A stretch of 64,000 bases of DNA, taken from Streptomyces dangxiongensis. Lineage in GTDB: Bacteria > Actinomycetota > Actinomycetes > Streptomycetales > Streptomycetaceae. Each line of letters begins with the position of its first letter. The stretch's first letter is position 1. A program made the position numbers and the translations under genes. The notes beneath the pieces are model-generated. The model did not search any database, was not told the origin of the DNA, and was given only the letters and a program-made list of their open reading frames with translations. Positions 1 to 7,873 of the stretch are shown here, in pieces. The stretch covers positions 5,952,001 to 6,016,000 of the forward strand of contig NZ_CP033073.1 of NCBI RefSeq assembly GCF_003675325.1, in the 5' to 3' direction.

Positions 1-173
1 CGGTGCCGACGGACCGGCCGGCGGCCGAACTCGCCGGACAGATCGAGGAGATGACCGAACGTATGCGCGCCGCCGCCGCGGAACTGCAGTTCGAGATCGC
101 GGCCCGGCTGCGCGACGAGGTCTCCGAGATGAAGAAGGAACTGCGGCAGATGCGGGAAGCCGGCCTCGCCTGA
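1..173 (+). CDS. uvrB: UvrB, excinuclease subunit B (C-terminal end, 5' part outside window)
   Basis: Only the last 56 codons are present, read from base 3 to the TGA at 171-173. They encode the C-terminal UVR motif of UvrB, a helical hairpin that starts around [14 protein letters not shown] and continues through [18 protein letters not shown]. In the family this hairpin contacts the matching UVR motif of UvrC, so that UvrC is recruited after UvrA has loaded UvrB at the lesion. uvrA and uvrC lie 10 and 17 kb downstream on the same strand. The catalytic and helicase parts are outside the window, so the call rests on the short C-terminal motif and on context. Confidence 0.85.
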   Translation, partial: VPTDRPAAELAGQIEEMTERMRAAAAELQFEIAARLRDEVSEMKKELRQMREAGLA

Positions 174-209
174 CCTCCGCGACCGTGCCGGACGTCGCTG
201 TTGCGCCAA

Positions 210-221
210 GTGTTGCAACAC
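210..221. promoter_or_regulatory. 12-bp perfect palindrome upstream of terD1
   Basis: The gap between uvrB and the first TerD gene holds the perfect palindrome GTGTTGCAACAC about 110 bp upstream of the GTG start. A related half, TGTTGCG, sits 10 bp before it. It is a candidate operator for terD1; no known regulator was matched. A convincing -35/-10 pair was not found. Confidence 0.3.
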
Positions 222-333
222 CGACACAAAGCGCAGTTCGGGGTTCGGCGCCGTCGCCGCCCCTGCGTAGGGTTCTGACAACCGCGCGGCACCATGGCGC
301 GGCAACAGGGGACTGTCGAGAGGGGAATCAGCC

Positions 334-912
334 GTGTCCGTGAACTTGTCCAAGGGTCAGGCCATCAGCCTGGAGAAGAAGGACGGGGGCACCCTGGCAG
401 CGGTCCGTATGGGCCTCGGCTGGCAGGCGGCGAAGCGGCGCGGCCTGTTCGGCTCCCGCACCCGCGAGATCGACCTGGACGCCTCGGCGGTCCTCTTCGC
501 CGGCGGTGAGCCCAAGGACGTCGTCTTCTTCCGCCACCTGGTGAGCGACGACGGTTCGGTGCGCCACACCGGTGACAACCGCGTCGGCGGCGCCGGCCAG
601 GGCGGGGACGACGAGGCGATCCTGGTGGACCTCCAGCGCGTCCCGGTCCACGTCGACCAGATCGTCTTCACGGTGAACTCCTTCACCGGCCAGACCTTCC
701 AGGAGGTGCAGAACGCGTTCTGCCGCCTCGTGGACGAGACCAACGGCCAGGAACTCGCCCGCTACACCTTGGCCGGCGGCGGCGACTACACCGCCCAGAT
801 CATGGCCAAGGTGCACCGTGCCGGCTCCGGCTGGACGATGACCGCCATCGGCGCCCCGGCCAGCGGCCGCACCTTCCAGGACCTGATGCCGGCGATCCTG
901 CCGCATCTGTAG
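334..912 (+). CDS. TerD-family protein 1
   Basis: 192-residue cytoplasmic protein of the TerD/CABP family. It opens with the typical MSVNLSKGQAISLEKKDGG, then GLGW, an acidic patch with EIDLDASAVLF, a second acidic stretch (GQGGDDEAILVDL) and FTVNSF, the order of the Ca2+-binding beta-sandwich in TerD. Such proteins accompany TerC in tellurite and general stress loci and occur in many paralogues in Streptomyces; their biochemical role is not settled. The GTG at 334 is chosen because GAGAGGGG lies 9 bases upstream and the protein then begins at the family's usual residue. A second TerD-like gene follows after 57 bp and terC after that, so the three probably form a stress or metal-handling set. 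Confidence 0.9.
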   Translation: MSVNLSKGQAISLEKKDGGTLAAVRMGLGWQAAKRRGLFGSRTREIDLDASAVLFAGGEPKDVVFFRHLVSDDGSVRHTGDNRVGGAGQGGDDEAILVDLQRVPVHVDQIVFTVNSFTGQTFQEVQNAFCRLVDETNGQELARYTLAGGGDYTAQIMAKVHRAGSGWTMTAIGAPASGRTFQDLMPAILPHL

Positions 913-969
913 GTTCGGCCGGCCTTCGGGCGCGACACGCGGGACACCACGACACAGGGGGCGACGGCG

Positions 970-1605
970 ATGACGGCCGAGCTGGTGCGCGGCCAGAACC
1001 ACCCGCTGTCCCGGGTACGGCTGGAGATCCGGATCTCGGCCGGGGTGCCGGTCCTGGCCGGAGCCACACTCGGCGACGAGCGGGGCATCGTGCGCGGCCC
1101 CCAGTGGGTGGCCCACCCCGGCACCCCCGCACTGCCCGGCGTCGAGGTGTCCCGGCAGGCCGCCGCCGAGCATCGCCTGGCCGTCGACCTGGCCGCCCTG
1201 CCCGAGGCCGTGCACCGCCTCGGGGTGTTCCTCGCCCTGCCCACCGGAACCACGGGGTCGCTCCGCTTCGGTGCCGCCCCCGCCCCGCACACCACGGTCA
1301 GCGGCCCGGACGGCACCGAACTCGTCTCGTACACCCTCACGGGTCTGGACGCCGAGGCGGCGGTGACCGCCGTGGAGCTGTACCGCAGACAGGGTGTCTG
1401 GAAGGTGCGGGTGATGGGACAGGGCCATGCCGGCGGCCTCCCCGCGCTCCTCGCCGACCAGGGGCTGAGCGCCGCCGACGACCTCGCGGCGAGGTGCTCG
1501 CGCGGGTGGCCGGAGCTCTGCCCAAGTATGAGTAAAGGGCCTCTGAGCAGCCATTTTGGATCTATCTTTACTTTGCTCTTTACCATTCCTTGGTCATTGA
1601 GGTAG
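970..1605 (+). CDS. TerD-family protein 2, apparent frameshift near its 3' end
   Basis: The uninterrupted reading frame gives 211 residues. Residues 1-172 resemble a divergent TerD-like domain (MTAELVRGQNHPLS, later ELVSYTLTGLDAE and WKVRVMGQG), whereas the last ~38 residues (CSRGWPELCP... to IPWSLR) look unrelated and run into an AT-rich intergenic stretch. If one G is restored near 1488-1489 (GCGGC to GCGGGC), the frame continues as GEVLARVAGALPKYE and stops at 1533-1535, a natural TerD-like ending. I therefore think the real gene is 970-1535 with a one-base deletion, either a sequencing error or a recent mutation. The ATG at 970 follows GGGGGCGACGGCG. The family call is weaker than for its neighbour. 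Confidence 0.65.
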   Translation: MTAELVRGQNHPLSRVRLEIRISAGVPVLAGATLGDERGIVRGPQWVAHPGTPALPGVEVSRQAAAEHRLAVDLAALPEAVHRLGVFLALPTGTTGSLRFGAAPAPHTTVSGPDGTELVSYTLTGLDAEAAVTAVELYRRQGVWKVRVMGQGHAGGLPALLADQGLSAADDLAARCSRGWPELCPSMSKGPLSSHFGSIFTLLFTIPWSLR

Positions 1606-1608
1606 TGT
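1579..1608 (+). promoter_or_regulatory. Candidate promoter of the terC leader
   Basis: In an unusually AT-rich stretch (about 1545-1610) there is TTTACC at 1579-1584 and TAGTGT at 1603-1608 with an 18-bp spacer. A start near 1614-1616 would place the first transcribed base right at the 5' edge of the riboswitch described next, which is the main support. The hexamers are imperfect. Confidence 0.4.
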
Positions 1609-1613
1609 TTTCC

Positions 1614-1735
1614 GTGCGGAGGGGAGTACTCCCTGACTGCGGCGCACCCGTCAATACGGACCGGTTCCGGTCCCGGGGCGCCGGCCCAACGCGGGTGGAA
1701 GAGACCTCCGGCAGCGACGACGCTGACGTATTTGC
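1614..1735 (+). promoter_or_regulatory. yybP-ykoY family (Mn2+-sensing) riboswitch upstream of terC
   Basis: The leader has the two conserved blocks of the yybP-ykoY class: GGAGGGGAGTA at 1618-1628 and, about 80 nt later, GAAGAGACCTCCGGCAGCG (from 1698) followed by ACGACGCTGACG. CGGAGG (1617-1622) can pair with CCTCCG (1705-1710), and CAGCG (1712-1716) with CGCTG (1721-1725), matching the closing helix and 3' hairpin of the class. Established knowledge: this class binds Mn2+ and commonly precedes Mn2+ exporters including TerC/Alx-type genes. Position, 25 bp before the terC start, fits. A palindrome GGGAGTACTCCC lies at 1622-1633 within it. The boundaries are approximate because no covariance model could be run. 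Confidence 0.75.
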
Positions 1736-1758
1736 CGTTACGTAATGCCGGAGGTGCA

Positions 1759-2757
1759 GTGCAAGTCACCCTGACCCTGTGGGTCCTCACCATCGTGGGC
1801 CTGGCCGCCCTGATCGCCGTCGACTTCCTCATCGGGCGCAAGCCCCATGAGGTGTCGGTCAAGGAAGCGGGTGTCTGGACCGTCGTCTGGGTCGCCCTGG
1901 CCGGCCTGTTCGGCCTCGGTCTCCTCGTCTTCGGCGGCGGACAACCGGCCGGCGAGTTCTTCGCGGGCTTCATCACCGAGAAGTCGCTGAGCGTCGACAA
2001 CCTCTTCGTCTTCGTCCTGATCATGGCGAAGTTCGCGGTGCCCACTCAGTACCAGCAGCGCGTGCTGCTCGTCGGCGTGCTCATAGCCCTGGTCCTGCGG
2101 GCCGTCTTCATCGCCGCGGGAGCCGCGATCCTCGGCAGCTTCTCCTGGGTGTTCTACCTCTTCGGCGCCTTCCTGATCTGGACCGCCTGGAAGCTCATCC
2201 AGGAGGCCCGAGCGGACCAGGGGGACGAGGAGTTCGAGGAGAACAAGCTGCTGAAGGCCGCGGAGCGCAGGTTCGGCGTGGCCGACCGGTACCACGGCAC
2301 CAAGCTGTGGATCCAGCAGAACGGCAAGCGCGTCATGACCCCGATGCTGGTCGTGATGCTCGCCATCGGCACCACCGACGTGCTGTTCGCCCTGGACTCC
2401 ATCCCCGCGATCTTCGGCCTGACCCAGGACCCGTACATCGTCTTCACCGCCAACGCCTTCGCCCTGATGGGTCTGCGTCAGCTGTACTTCCTCATCGGCG
2501 GACTGCTCAGGAAGCTGGTCCACCTGTCGTACGGACTGTCGATCATCCTCGGCTTCATCGGGATCAAGCTGGTGCTGCACGCCCTGCACGAGTCCGGTGT
2601 GCACGTGCCGGAGATCAGCATCCCGGTCTCGCTCGGCGTGATCTGCGCCGTCCTCGCCGTCACCACGATCACCAGCCTGATGGCCTCGCGGAAGCAGGCG
2701 GCCGTGGAAGAGGCGCGCGTGGACGGAGGCACTCCGAAGGAGAACGCCGACGCCTGA
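1759..2757 (+). CDS. terC: TerC/Alx-family integral membrane protein, probable Mn2+ exporter
   Basis: 332-residue polytopic membrane protein of the TerC family, with about nine hydrophobic segments. Family signatures include DFLIGRKPHEVS near the first helix, FFAGFITEKSLSVDNLFVFVLI (acidic TEKSLSVDN region) and the second-half repeat TPMLVVMLAIGTTDVLFALDSIPAIFG. The acidic residues in these two repeats are proposed to line the metal path. I prefer the GTG at 1759, preceded by GGAGG at 1750, over an upstream in-frame TTG at 1732 that would lie inside the riboswitch. With a yybP-ykoY leader, the most economical role is export of excess Mn2+; the TerD neighbours suggest a shared stress function. 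Confidence 0.9.
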   Translation: MQVTLTLWVLTIVGLAALIAVDFLIGRKPHEVSVKEAGVWTVVWVALAGLFGLGLLVFGGGQPAGEFFAGFITEKSLSVDNLFVFVLIMAKFAVPTQYQQRVLLVGVLIALVLRAVFIAAGAAILGSFSWVFYLFGAFLIWTAWKLIQEARADQGDEEFEENKLLKAAERRFGVADRYHGTKLWIQQNGKRVMTPMLVVMLAIGTTDVLFALDSIPAIFGLTQDPYIVFTANAFALMGLRQLYFLIGGLLRKLVHLSYGLSIILGFIGIKLVLHALHESGVHVPEISIPVSLGVICAVLAVTTITSLMASRKQAAVEEARVDGGTPKENADA

Positions 2758-2803
2758 CCGCACCGACGGCTCCGCGGGGTCCCGGTGCGACGCGGTGGTC
2801 CGG

Positions 2804-2846
2804 CCGGTGCCGGCGGGGCCCGGTGGACGGGGCCCGCCGGCACCGG
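2804..2846 (+). terminator. Strong hairpin after terC
   Basis: A perfect 14-bp GC-rich stem (2804-2817 with 2833-2846, arm CCGGTGCCGGCGGG) with a 15-nt loop lies 46 bp after the terC stop. There is no T-tract, as is usual for terminators in this genus. Confidence 0.6.
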
Positions 2847-2923
2847 GCCCCGCACCGGAAAGGATGAGAGGTATCCGAAAAGAACGGAATGCGAACTCTG
2901 TAAGCCTCTGCGAGCATCGCCGC

Positions 2924-4024
2924 ATGATCACTCGGTGGCGGTCGCTCACCCGGCAGTGGACGATCCTCGTGCCGGTGCTCGCGATCTTCCTCCTGGTCTT
3001 CACCTGGGGTCGGAACCTGCCCGGCGCGATGGTCGCACTGGTGACCCTGGTTCTCGCCGGCGCGGTCCTGGCGGCGGTGCACCACGCCGAGGTGGTCGCC
3101 CACCGGGTGGGTGAGCCCTTCGGCTCGCTGGTGCTCGCCATCGCGGTCACGATCATCGAAGTGGCCCTGATCGTCACCCTCATGGCCGACGGCGGTGACA
3201 AGAGTTCCACCCTGGCCCGCGACACTGTCTTCGCCGCCGTGATGATCACCTGCAACGGCATCGTCGGGATCTGTCTGCTCGTCGCCTCACTGCGGCACGG
3301 CACGGCGGTCTTCAACCCGGAGGGCACGGGCGCGGCGCTGGCGACCGTGGCGACGCTGGCCACGCTCAGTCTGGTGCTGCCGACCTTCACGACCAGCAAG
3401 CCCGGACCCGAGTTCTCCACGGTCCAGCTGACGTTCGCCGCGGTGTCGTCACTGATCCTGTACGGGCTGTTCGTGGCCACCCAGACCGTGCGCCACCGCG
3501 ACTACTTCCTGCCCATCACCCACCAGGGCGAGGTCATCGCCGCGGACGACCACGCCGGCCCTCCGTCCGCACGCACCGCCTGGAGCAGCCTCGCGCTGCT
3601 CGGGCTGGCGCTGGTCGGCGTGGTCGGCCTGGCGAAGGGAGTGTCACCCACCATCGAGTCCGGTGTGGCGGCGGCGGGCCTTCCTCCTGCCGTCGTCGGT
3701 GTGATCATCGCGCTGCTCGTCCTGCTGCCCGAGACCATCGCCGCGCTGCGCTCCGCCCGCCGTGACCGGGTGCAGACCAGCCTCAACCTGGCGCTCGGCT
3801 CCGCGATGGCCAGCATCGGCCTGACCATCCCAGCCGTGGCGCTCGCCTCCGTCTGGCTGTCCGGGCCGCTCGTCCTCGGCCTCGGCTCGACCCACATGCT
3901 GCTGCTCGCGCTGACCGTGGTCGTCAGTTCCCTGACCGTGGTGCCGGGCCGGGCCACCCCCCTTCAGGGCGGCGTGCACCTGGTGCTCTTCGCGGCCTAC
4001 CTGGAGCTGGCGATCAATCCGTAG
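2924..4024 (+). CDS. chaA: ChaA-type Ca2+(Na+)/H+ antiporter
   Basis: 366-residue membrane protein of the Ca2+/cation antiporter superfamily, CaCA/ChaA branch. About eleven hydrophobic segments are arranged as two repeats. The alpha-1 repeat carries VGEPFGSLVLAIAVTIIEVALI and the alpha-2 repeat GVIIALLVLLPETIAALRSARRD; the acidic residues in IIEV and LPETIA are the expected cation ligands. An acidic ADGGDKSSTLARDT segment links helices. I choose ATG 2924, where the first helix starts after MITRWRSLTRQW; an upstream frame extension to 2795 runs through the terC terminator. Likely role is proton-driven export of Ca2+ or Na+/K+, fitting a cation-homeostasis group with terC. Confidence 0.88.
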   Translation: MITRWRSLTRQWTILVPVLAIFLLVFTWGRNLPGAMVALVTLVLAGAVLAAVHHAEVVAHRVGEPFGSLVLAIAVTIIEVALIVTLMADGGDKSSTLARDTVFAAVMITCNGIVGICLLVASLRHGTAVFNPEGTGAALATVATLATLSLVLPTFTTSKPGPEFSTVQLTFAAVSSLILYGLFVATQTVRHRDYFLPITHQGEVIAADDHAGPPSARTAWSSLALLGLALVGVVGLAKGVSPTIESGVAAAGLPPAVVGVIIALLVLLPETIAALRSARRDRVQTSLNLALGSAMASIGLTIPAVALASVWLSGPLVLGLGSTHMLLLALTVVVSSLTVVPGRATPLQGGVHLVLFAAYLELAINP

Positions 4025-4059
4025 GCCGCCATCACCCCCGAGGCCGCCATCACCCCCGA
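4024..4059. repeat. 18-bp tandem duplication between convergent genes
   Basis: The unit GGCCGCCATCACCCCCGA occurs twice in tandem directly after the chaA stop codon; a degenerate third copy follows. It lies in the 112-bp gap between the convergent chaA and MFS genes. No function is evident; it may be replication slippage. Confidence 0.7.
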
Positions 4060-4136
4060 CCCGCCGTCACCGAGCCCGCCACCACGCCTGGTCCCGCCCC
4101 CACGCCGGGCCCCGCGAGCGCCCGGGGTGCGTCCGG

Positions 4137-5450
4137 TCAACCCGTCAGCGGTTCCGTCACCGGATCCGCCGCCACCGGCACCGGCCGGGTCTCCGGCAGC
4201 AGTGCGAAGCACGCCAGGCTGAGCAGGGCGATACCGCTCGGATATGCGCCCACCCCCCAGGGGACACGCCCGCCCCGCTCCGCGAGTGCCGTGGCCACGA
4301 GGGGGGTGAGTGCGCCGCCGAGCACCCCGCCGAGGTTGTAGCCCAGGGCGGCGCCCGTGCAGCGCACCCGCGGCTCGAAGAGTTCCGGCAGGTAGGCGGC
4401 GATCACCGCGAACATGGTGACGAAGGCGAGCAGGGCGCCCAGGATGCCCAGGAACATCAGCAGCGGCTCGCCGGTCGCCAGCAGCGCGACCATCGGAAGC
4501 ATCCACAGAACGCTGGCCGCGCACCCCGACATACACATCGGCCGACGCCCGTAGCGGTCACCGAGCAGGGCCGCGAGAGGGGTGAGCGCGCCCATCACGA
4601 GTACCGCGGCCATGACGCACGTCAGCATGACCGGGCGGCTCACGCCGAGCCGCTCCGTGGCGTAGGCCAGCGACCAGGTCGTCACCGTGTAGAACACCGC
4701 GTACCCGGCGGCCAGCGCCCCGGCCGTCAGCAGCACCAGCCGCCCGTGATGCCGTACGACCTCCACGAGCGGCACGCGCGCGTGGTCGTCGATCTCCAGG
4801 AACCGCGGACTCTCCGTGAGCGACGAACGCAGCCACAGACCGGCCAGCGCCAGCGCTCCGGCCGCCCAGAACGGCACGCGCCACCCCCACCGCGCGAACT
4901 CCGCGGTGGACAGCGACGCCGACAGCGCGAGCATGATCCCGTTGGCCAGTACGAAGCCGAGGGCCGGGCCCACCTGGGGAAAACTCGACCACAGGGCACG
5001 CCGTCCGGCGGGCGCGTGCTCGGCCGTCAGCAGCACCGCCCCGCCCCACTCCCCGCCGAGCCCCAGCCCCTGCAGGAAGCGCAGGACGAGCAGCAGCACG
5101 GGCGCGGCGACACCGATCGTCCCGTACGACGGCACACAGCCGACCGCGACCGTCGAGGCGCCGGTGAGCAGCAGGGCGGCGACGAGCACGGGCCGCCGTC
5201 CGCGCCGGTCCCCGAGATGCCCGAAGACCGCCGCTCCCAGCGGCCGGGCCACGAACCCCACCCCGAACGTCCCGAACGCCGCCAGCGTCCCCGCGACCGG
5301 CGAGAACGTCGGGAAGAACAGCGGCCCCAGGACCAGCGCGGCGGCGGTGCCGTAGACGAAGAAGTCGTAGAACTCGATCGCCGTCCCGGCGAGTGAGGCG
5401 GCGGCGAGCCGCGGCATGGACGGTGTGCTGACGCGGCGTACCTCGTGCAT
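4137..5450 (-). CDS. MFS transporter, metabolite:H+ symporter (MHS) family
   Basis: 437-residue, twelve-helix secondary transporter. Typical MHS features are [22 protein letters not shown] in helix 1, [13 protein letters not shown] in the helix 2-3 loop, the long [19 protein letters not shown] in helix 4 and the second half repeat [12 protein letters not shown]. Family members import shikimate, proline/betaine, alpha-ketoglutarate or other organic acids with protons; the substrate here cannot be read from sequence. It is divergently arranged from aroQ (178 bp apart), so an aromatic precursor such as shikimate or quinate is a reasonable but unproven guess. The first ATG gives a short cytoplasmic N-terminus; an in-frame ATG 33 bp downstream is an alternative. 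Confidence 0.87.
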   Translation of the reverse strand: MHEVRRVSTPSMPRLAAASLAGTAIEFYDFFVYGTAAALVLGPLFFPTFSPVAGTLAAFGTFGVGFVARPLGAAVFGHLGDRRGRRPVLVAALLLTGASTVAVGCVPSYGTIGVAAPVLLLVLRFLQGLGLGGEWGGAVLLTAEHAPAGRRALWSSFPQVGPALGFVLANGIMLALSASLSTAEFARWGWRVPFWAAGALALAGLWLRSSLTESPRFLEIDDHARVPLVEVVRHHGRLVLLTAGALAAGYAVFYTVTTWSLAYATERLGVSRPVMLTCVMAAVLVMGALTPLAALLGDRYGRRPMCMSGCAASVLWMLPMVALLATGEPLLMFLGILGALLAFVTMFAVIAAYLPELFEPRVRCTGAALGYNLGGVLGGALTPLVATALAERGGRVPWGVGAYPSGIALLSLACFALLPETRPVPVAADPVTEPLTG

Positions 5451-5628
5451 ACCGCGTCAACCGCCCGGAACGATCAGGAGTCACGGGGCGTGCGGAAGCG
5501 CCGCGCGGGGCCGGGGCACGCGCCGTGGTGACCGGCGCGCACGGCTCCTTGTCCGCTCCGGCCACCGTGATAGACCGGGGGCGAGCAGCGGTCGCCGACG
5601 CACCGCCCCGAACGGACCCGGAGGAACC

Positions 5629-6102
5629 GTGCCCCGCACCCTGGCCAACGCCCCGATCATGATTCTCAACGGGCCCAACCTGAACCTGCTCGGCCAGCGC
5701 CAGCCCGAGATCTACGGCAGGGACACGCTGGCCGACGTGGAGGCGCGGTGCGCCGAGGCGGCGGCCGCGCACGGCGGTACGGTGGACTTCCGGCAGTCCA
5801 ACCACGAGGGCGAGCTGGTCGACTGGATCCACGAGGCACGGCTCGCCCACTGCGGGATCGTCATCAACCCCGGGGCGTACTCGCACACGTCGGTGGCGAT
5901 CCTGGACGCGTTGAACACCTGCGACGGCATGCCCGTCCTGGAGGTGCACATCTCCAACATCCACCGGCGCGAGGCGTTCCGGCACCACTCCTACGTGTCG
6001 CTGCGCGCGGACGGCGTCATCGCCGGCTGCGGGGTGCAGGGCTACGTGTTCGGCGTGGAGCGGGTCGCGGCCCTGCTGGGGGCGGCGCGGGCGGACGCGT
6101 AG
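5629..6102 (+). CDS. aroQ: Type II 3-dehydroquinate dehydratase
   Basis: 157-residue enzyme that converts 3-dehydroquinate to 3-dehydroshikimate in the shikimate pathway or in quinate catabolism. The N-terminal loop [16 protein letters not shown] carries the catalytic Tyr and the flexible-lid Arg; [14 protein letters not shown] holds the substrate-binding Asn and a His; [17 protein letters not shown] is the conserved C-terminal signature with the catalytic His. Length matches the family (about 145-160). The GTG at 5629 is chosen because GGAGGAAC precedes it; the frame continues upstream without family similarity. The adjacent divergent transporter might supply or export a related ring acid. 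Confidence 0.93.
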   Translation: MPRTLANAPIMILNGPNLNLLGQRQPEIYGRDTLADVEARCAEAAAAHGGTVDFRQSNHEGELVDWIHEARLAHCGIVINPGAYSHTSVAILDALNTCDGMPVLEVHISNIHRREAFRHHSYVSLRADGVIAGCGVQGYVFGVERVAALLGAARADA

Positions 6103-6117
6103 GCCCGCGCGGGAGCG

Positions 6118-6906
6118 CTACAGCCGGCCCGCCTCCACGATCCGCCGCAGGAAGCGCCGGGTGCGTTCCTGCTGCGGGTCGCCGAAGACCTGCTCGGCCG
6201 TGCCTCGTTCCAGCACCACCCCGCCGTCGAGGAAGCACACCTGATCGGCGACGTCCCGCGCGAACCCCATCTCGTGCGTCGCCAGCACCATGGTCATGCC
6301 GTCGTCCTTCAGGTCGCGCACCACCTCCAGCACCTCGCCCACGAGTTCGGGGTCGAGGGCGGCCGTGACCTCGTCCAGCAGCAGAAGCCGGGGTCGTACG
6401 GCCAGAGCCCGCACGATCGCCACACGCTGCTGCTGGCCGCCGCTGAGCCGGTCCGGGTAGGCGTCCGCCTTGCCGGCCAGGCCCAGGCGCTCCAGCAGCC
6501 CCCTGGCCCTCTCCTCGGCCTCCTGCCGGGAGGCGCCGTGCACCCGGCGCGGCGCGAGGGTGATGTTGTCGAGCACGGTCATGTGCGGGAAGAGGTTGTA
6601 GGCCTGGAAGACCACGCCGATACGGCGGCGCACCGCGTCCCGGTCGGCACGCGGGTCGGTGATCTCCTCGCCGTCCAGCCAGATCGCGCCGTCGTCGATC
6701 TCCTCCAGGAGGTTGGCGCAGCGCAGCAGCGTGGACTTGCCCGAGCCGGAGGCGCCGATCAGCGCGGTCACGGTGTGCGCGGCGACCTCGAGGCCGACGT
6801 CCCGCAGGACGACCGAACCGCCGAAGGTCTTGCGGACGGACTCCATCCGCAGGACGGGCGCGCTGCTCCCCGGGGCGCTCGCAGTGGTGCTCGCAGTGGT
6901 GCTCAC
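6118..6906 (-). CDS. Polar amino acid ABC transporter, ATP-binding protein
   Basis: 262-residue ATPase of the GlnQ/HisP type. Walker A is GASGSGKST near residue 36, the Q-loop lies in VVFQAYNLFPHMTV, the signature is LSGGQQQRVAIVRAL and Walker B LLLLDEVTAALDPE, followed by the switch His in LATHEMGF. Note DEVTAALD in place of the more common DEPTSALD. A ~20-residue Ser/Thr/Ala-rich lead precedes the domain. The GTG at 6906 follows GGGGAGGAC. It is the last gene of a three-gene operon transcribed binding protein, permease, ATPase, with a 19-bp gap to the permease. It powers import of an amino acid across the cytoplasmic membrane. Confidence 0.9.
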   Translation of the reverse strand: MSTTASTTASAPGSSAPVLRMESVRKTFGGSVVLRDVGLEVAAHTVTALIGASGSGKSTLLRCANLLEEIDDGAIWLDGEEITDPRADRDAVRRRIGVVFQAYNLFPHMTVLDNITLAPRRVHGASRQEAEERARGLLERLGLAGKADAYPDRLSGGQQQRVAIVRALAVRPRLLLLDEVTAALDPELVGEVLEVVRDLKDDGMTMVLATHEMGFARDVADQVCFLDGGVVLERGTAEQVFGDPQQERTRRFLRRIVEAGRL

Positions 6907-6925
6907 AGGGGTCCTCCCCAGGTAT

Positions 6926-7873
6926 TCACAGGGATCCTCCCTGAGCCCGTCGCCTGTCCATCCTGGCCGTCACCCAGTCCGTGAAACGGGTCATCGGGAT
7001 GGTCAGCGCCACGAACACCAGCCCCGCGACGATGTACGGCGTGTAGTTCAGACTGCGGCCCACGATGATGTCGGCCGCGCGGACGGCGTCCACCGCGCCG
7101 CCGATCGAGACCAGGCCGGTGTCCTTCTGCAGCGACACGAGGTCGTTGAGCAGCGGCGGCACCTGTCGGCGCACCGCCTGCGGCAGGACGACGTGGCGCA
7201 GCGCCTGCCGGTTGGTGAGGCCCAGCGAGCGGGCCGCCGCGCGCTGCGAGGGGTGGACGGACTCGATGCCGGCCCGGAAGACCTCCGCCACGTACGCCGA
7301 GTACGTCAGGGTCAGCGCGGTACCGCCGAGCAGTACCGGATCGACCGTCACGCCCTGGAGCCGCAGCGCGGGGACGCCCAGGACCACGATCATCAGGTTG
7401 ATGATGAGCGGAAGGCCGCGGAAGAAGTCGGTGTACGCCGCCGCCAGCACCCGGAGCGGGAAGAAGACCGGGCCGCGCAGGGTCCGGGCGACGGCGATCA
7501 GCATGCCGAGGACGAGGACGGCCACACCGCAGATCAACAGCAGACGGACGTTCAGCCACAGACCCTCGAGAACCTTCGGGAGCGCCTCGCGCGCGTAGTG
7601 CGCGCTGAAGAAGGTCTCCTTGGTGCGCTGCCACCCCGGCGCGCCGACGACGACCAGATACAGCACGGCGGCCGTGACGAGCGTCGAGAGGGCCGCGACG
7701 GCCGTGGCGCGGTGGGCACGCGCGCGCTGGTAACGCTCGCGCGCCAGCCGCCGCTCGGAGGGCACGTAGCCGTCACCGGAAGCGCCCTCACCGGTTGCGC
7801 CGCCTTCGGGGGCGGCCATGCCGCTCTTGTCGTCCGCCCCCTCCCGGGCCGGCTCGCCCCGGGTGACCGTCAC
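6926..7873 (-). CDS. Polar amino acid ABC transporter, permease
   Basis: 315-residue inner-membrane permease of the HisMQ/GlnP type. After a ~55-residue polar, acidic and basic N-terminus there is one helix (AALSTLVTAAVLYLVVVG), a periplasmic stretch, then the five-helix core. The core includes YTDFFRGLPLIINLMIVVLG and the EAA-loop region RAGIESVHPSQRAAARSLGLTNRQALRHVVLPQA that docks on the ATPase. The GTG at 7873 overlaps the stop of the binding-protein gene as GTGA, so the two are translationally coupled; the frame extends upstream but into that gene. A single permease gene implies a homodimer or that the partner is encoded elsewhere. Confidence 0.9.
   Translation of the reverse strand: MTVTRGEPAREGADDKSGMAAPEGGATGEGASGDGYVPSERRLARERYQRARAHRATAVAALSTLVTAAVLYLVVVGAPGWQRTKETFFSAHYAREALPKVLEGLWLNVRLLLICGVAVLVLGMLIAVARTLRGPVFFPLRVLAAAYTDFFRGLPLIINLMIVVLGVPALRLQGVTVDPVLLGGTALTLTYSAYVAEVFRAGIESVHPSQRAAARSLGLTNRQALRHVVLPQAVRRQVPPLLNDLVSLQKDTGLVSIGGAVDAVRAADIIVGRSLNYTPYIVAGLVFVALTIPMTRFTDWVTARMDRRRAQGGSL

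Noticed and set aside
1732..1758. TTG 1732 as start of terC
   Set aside because: Lies in the riboswitch 3' end; GTG 1759 has a proper GGAGG upstream and starts at the first helix.
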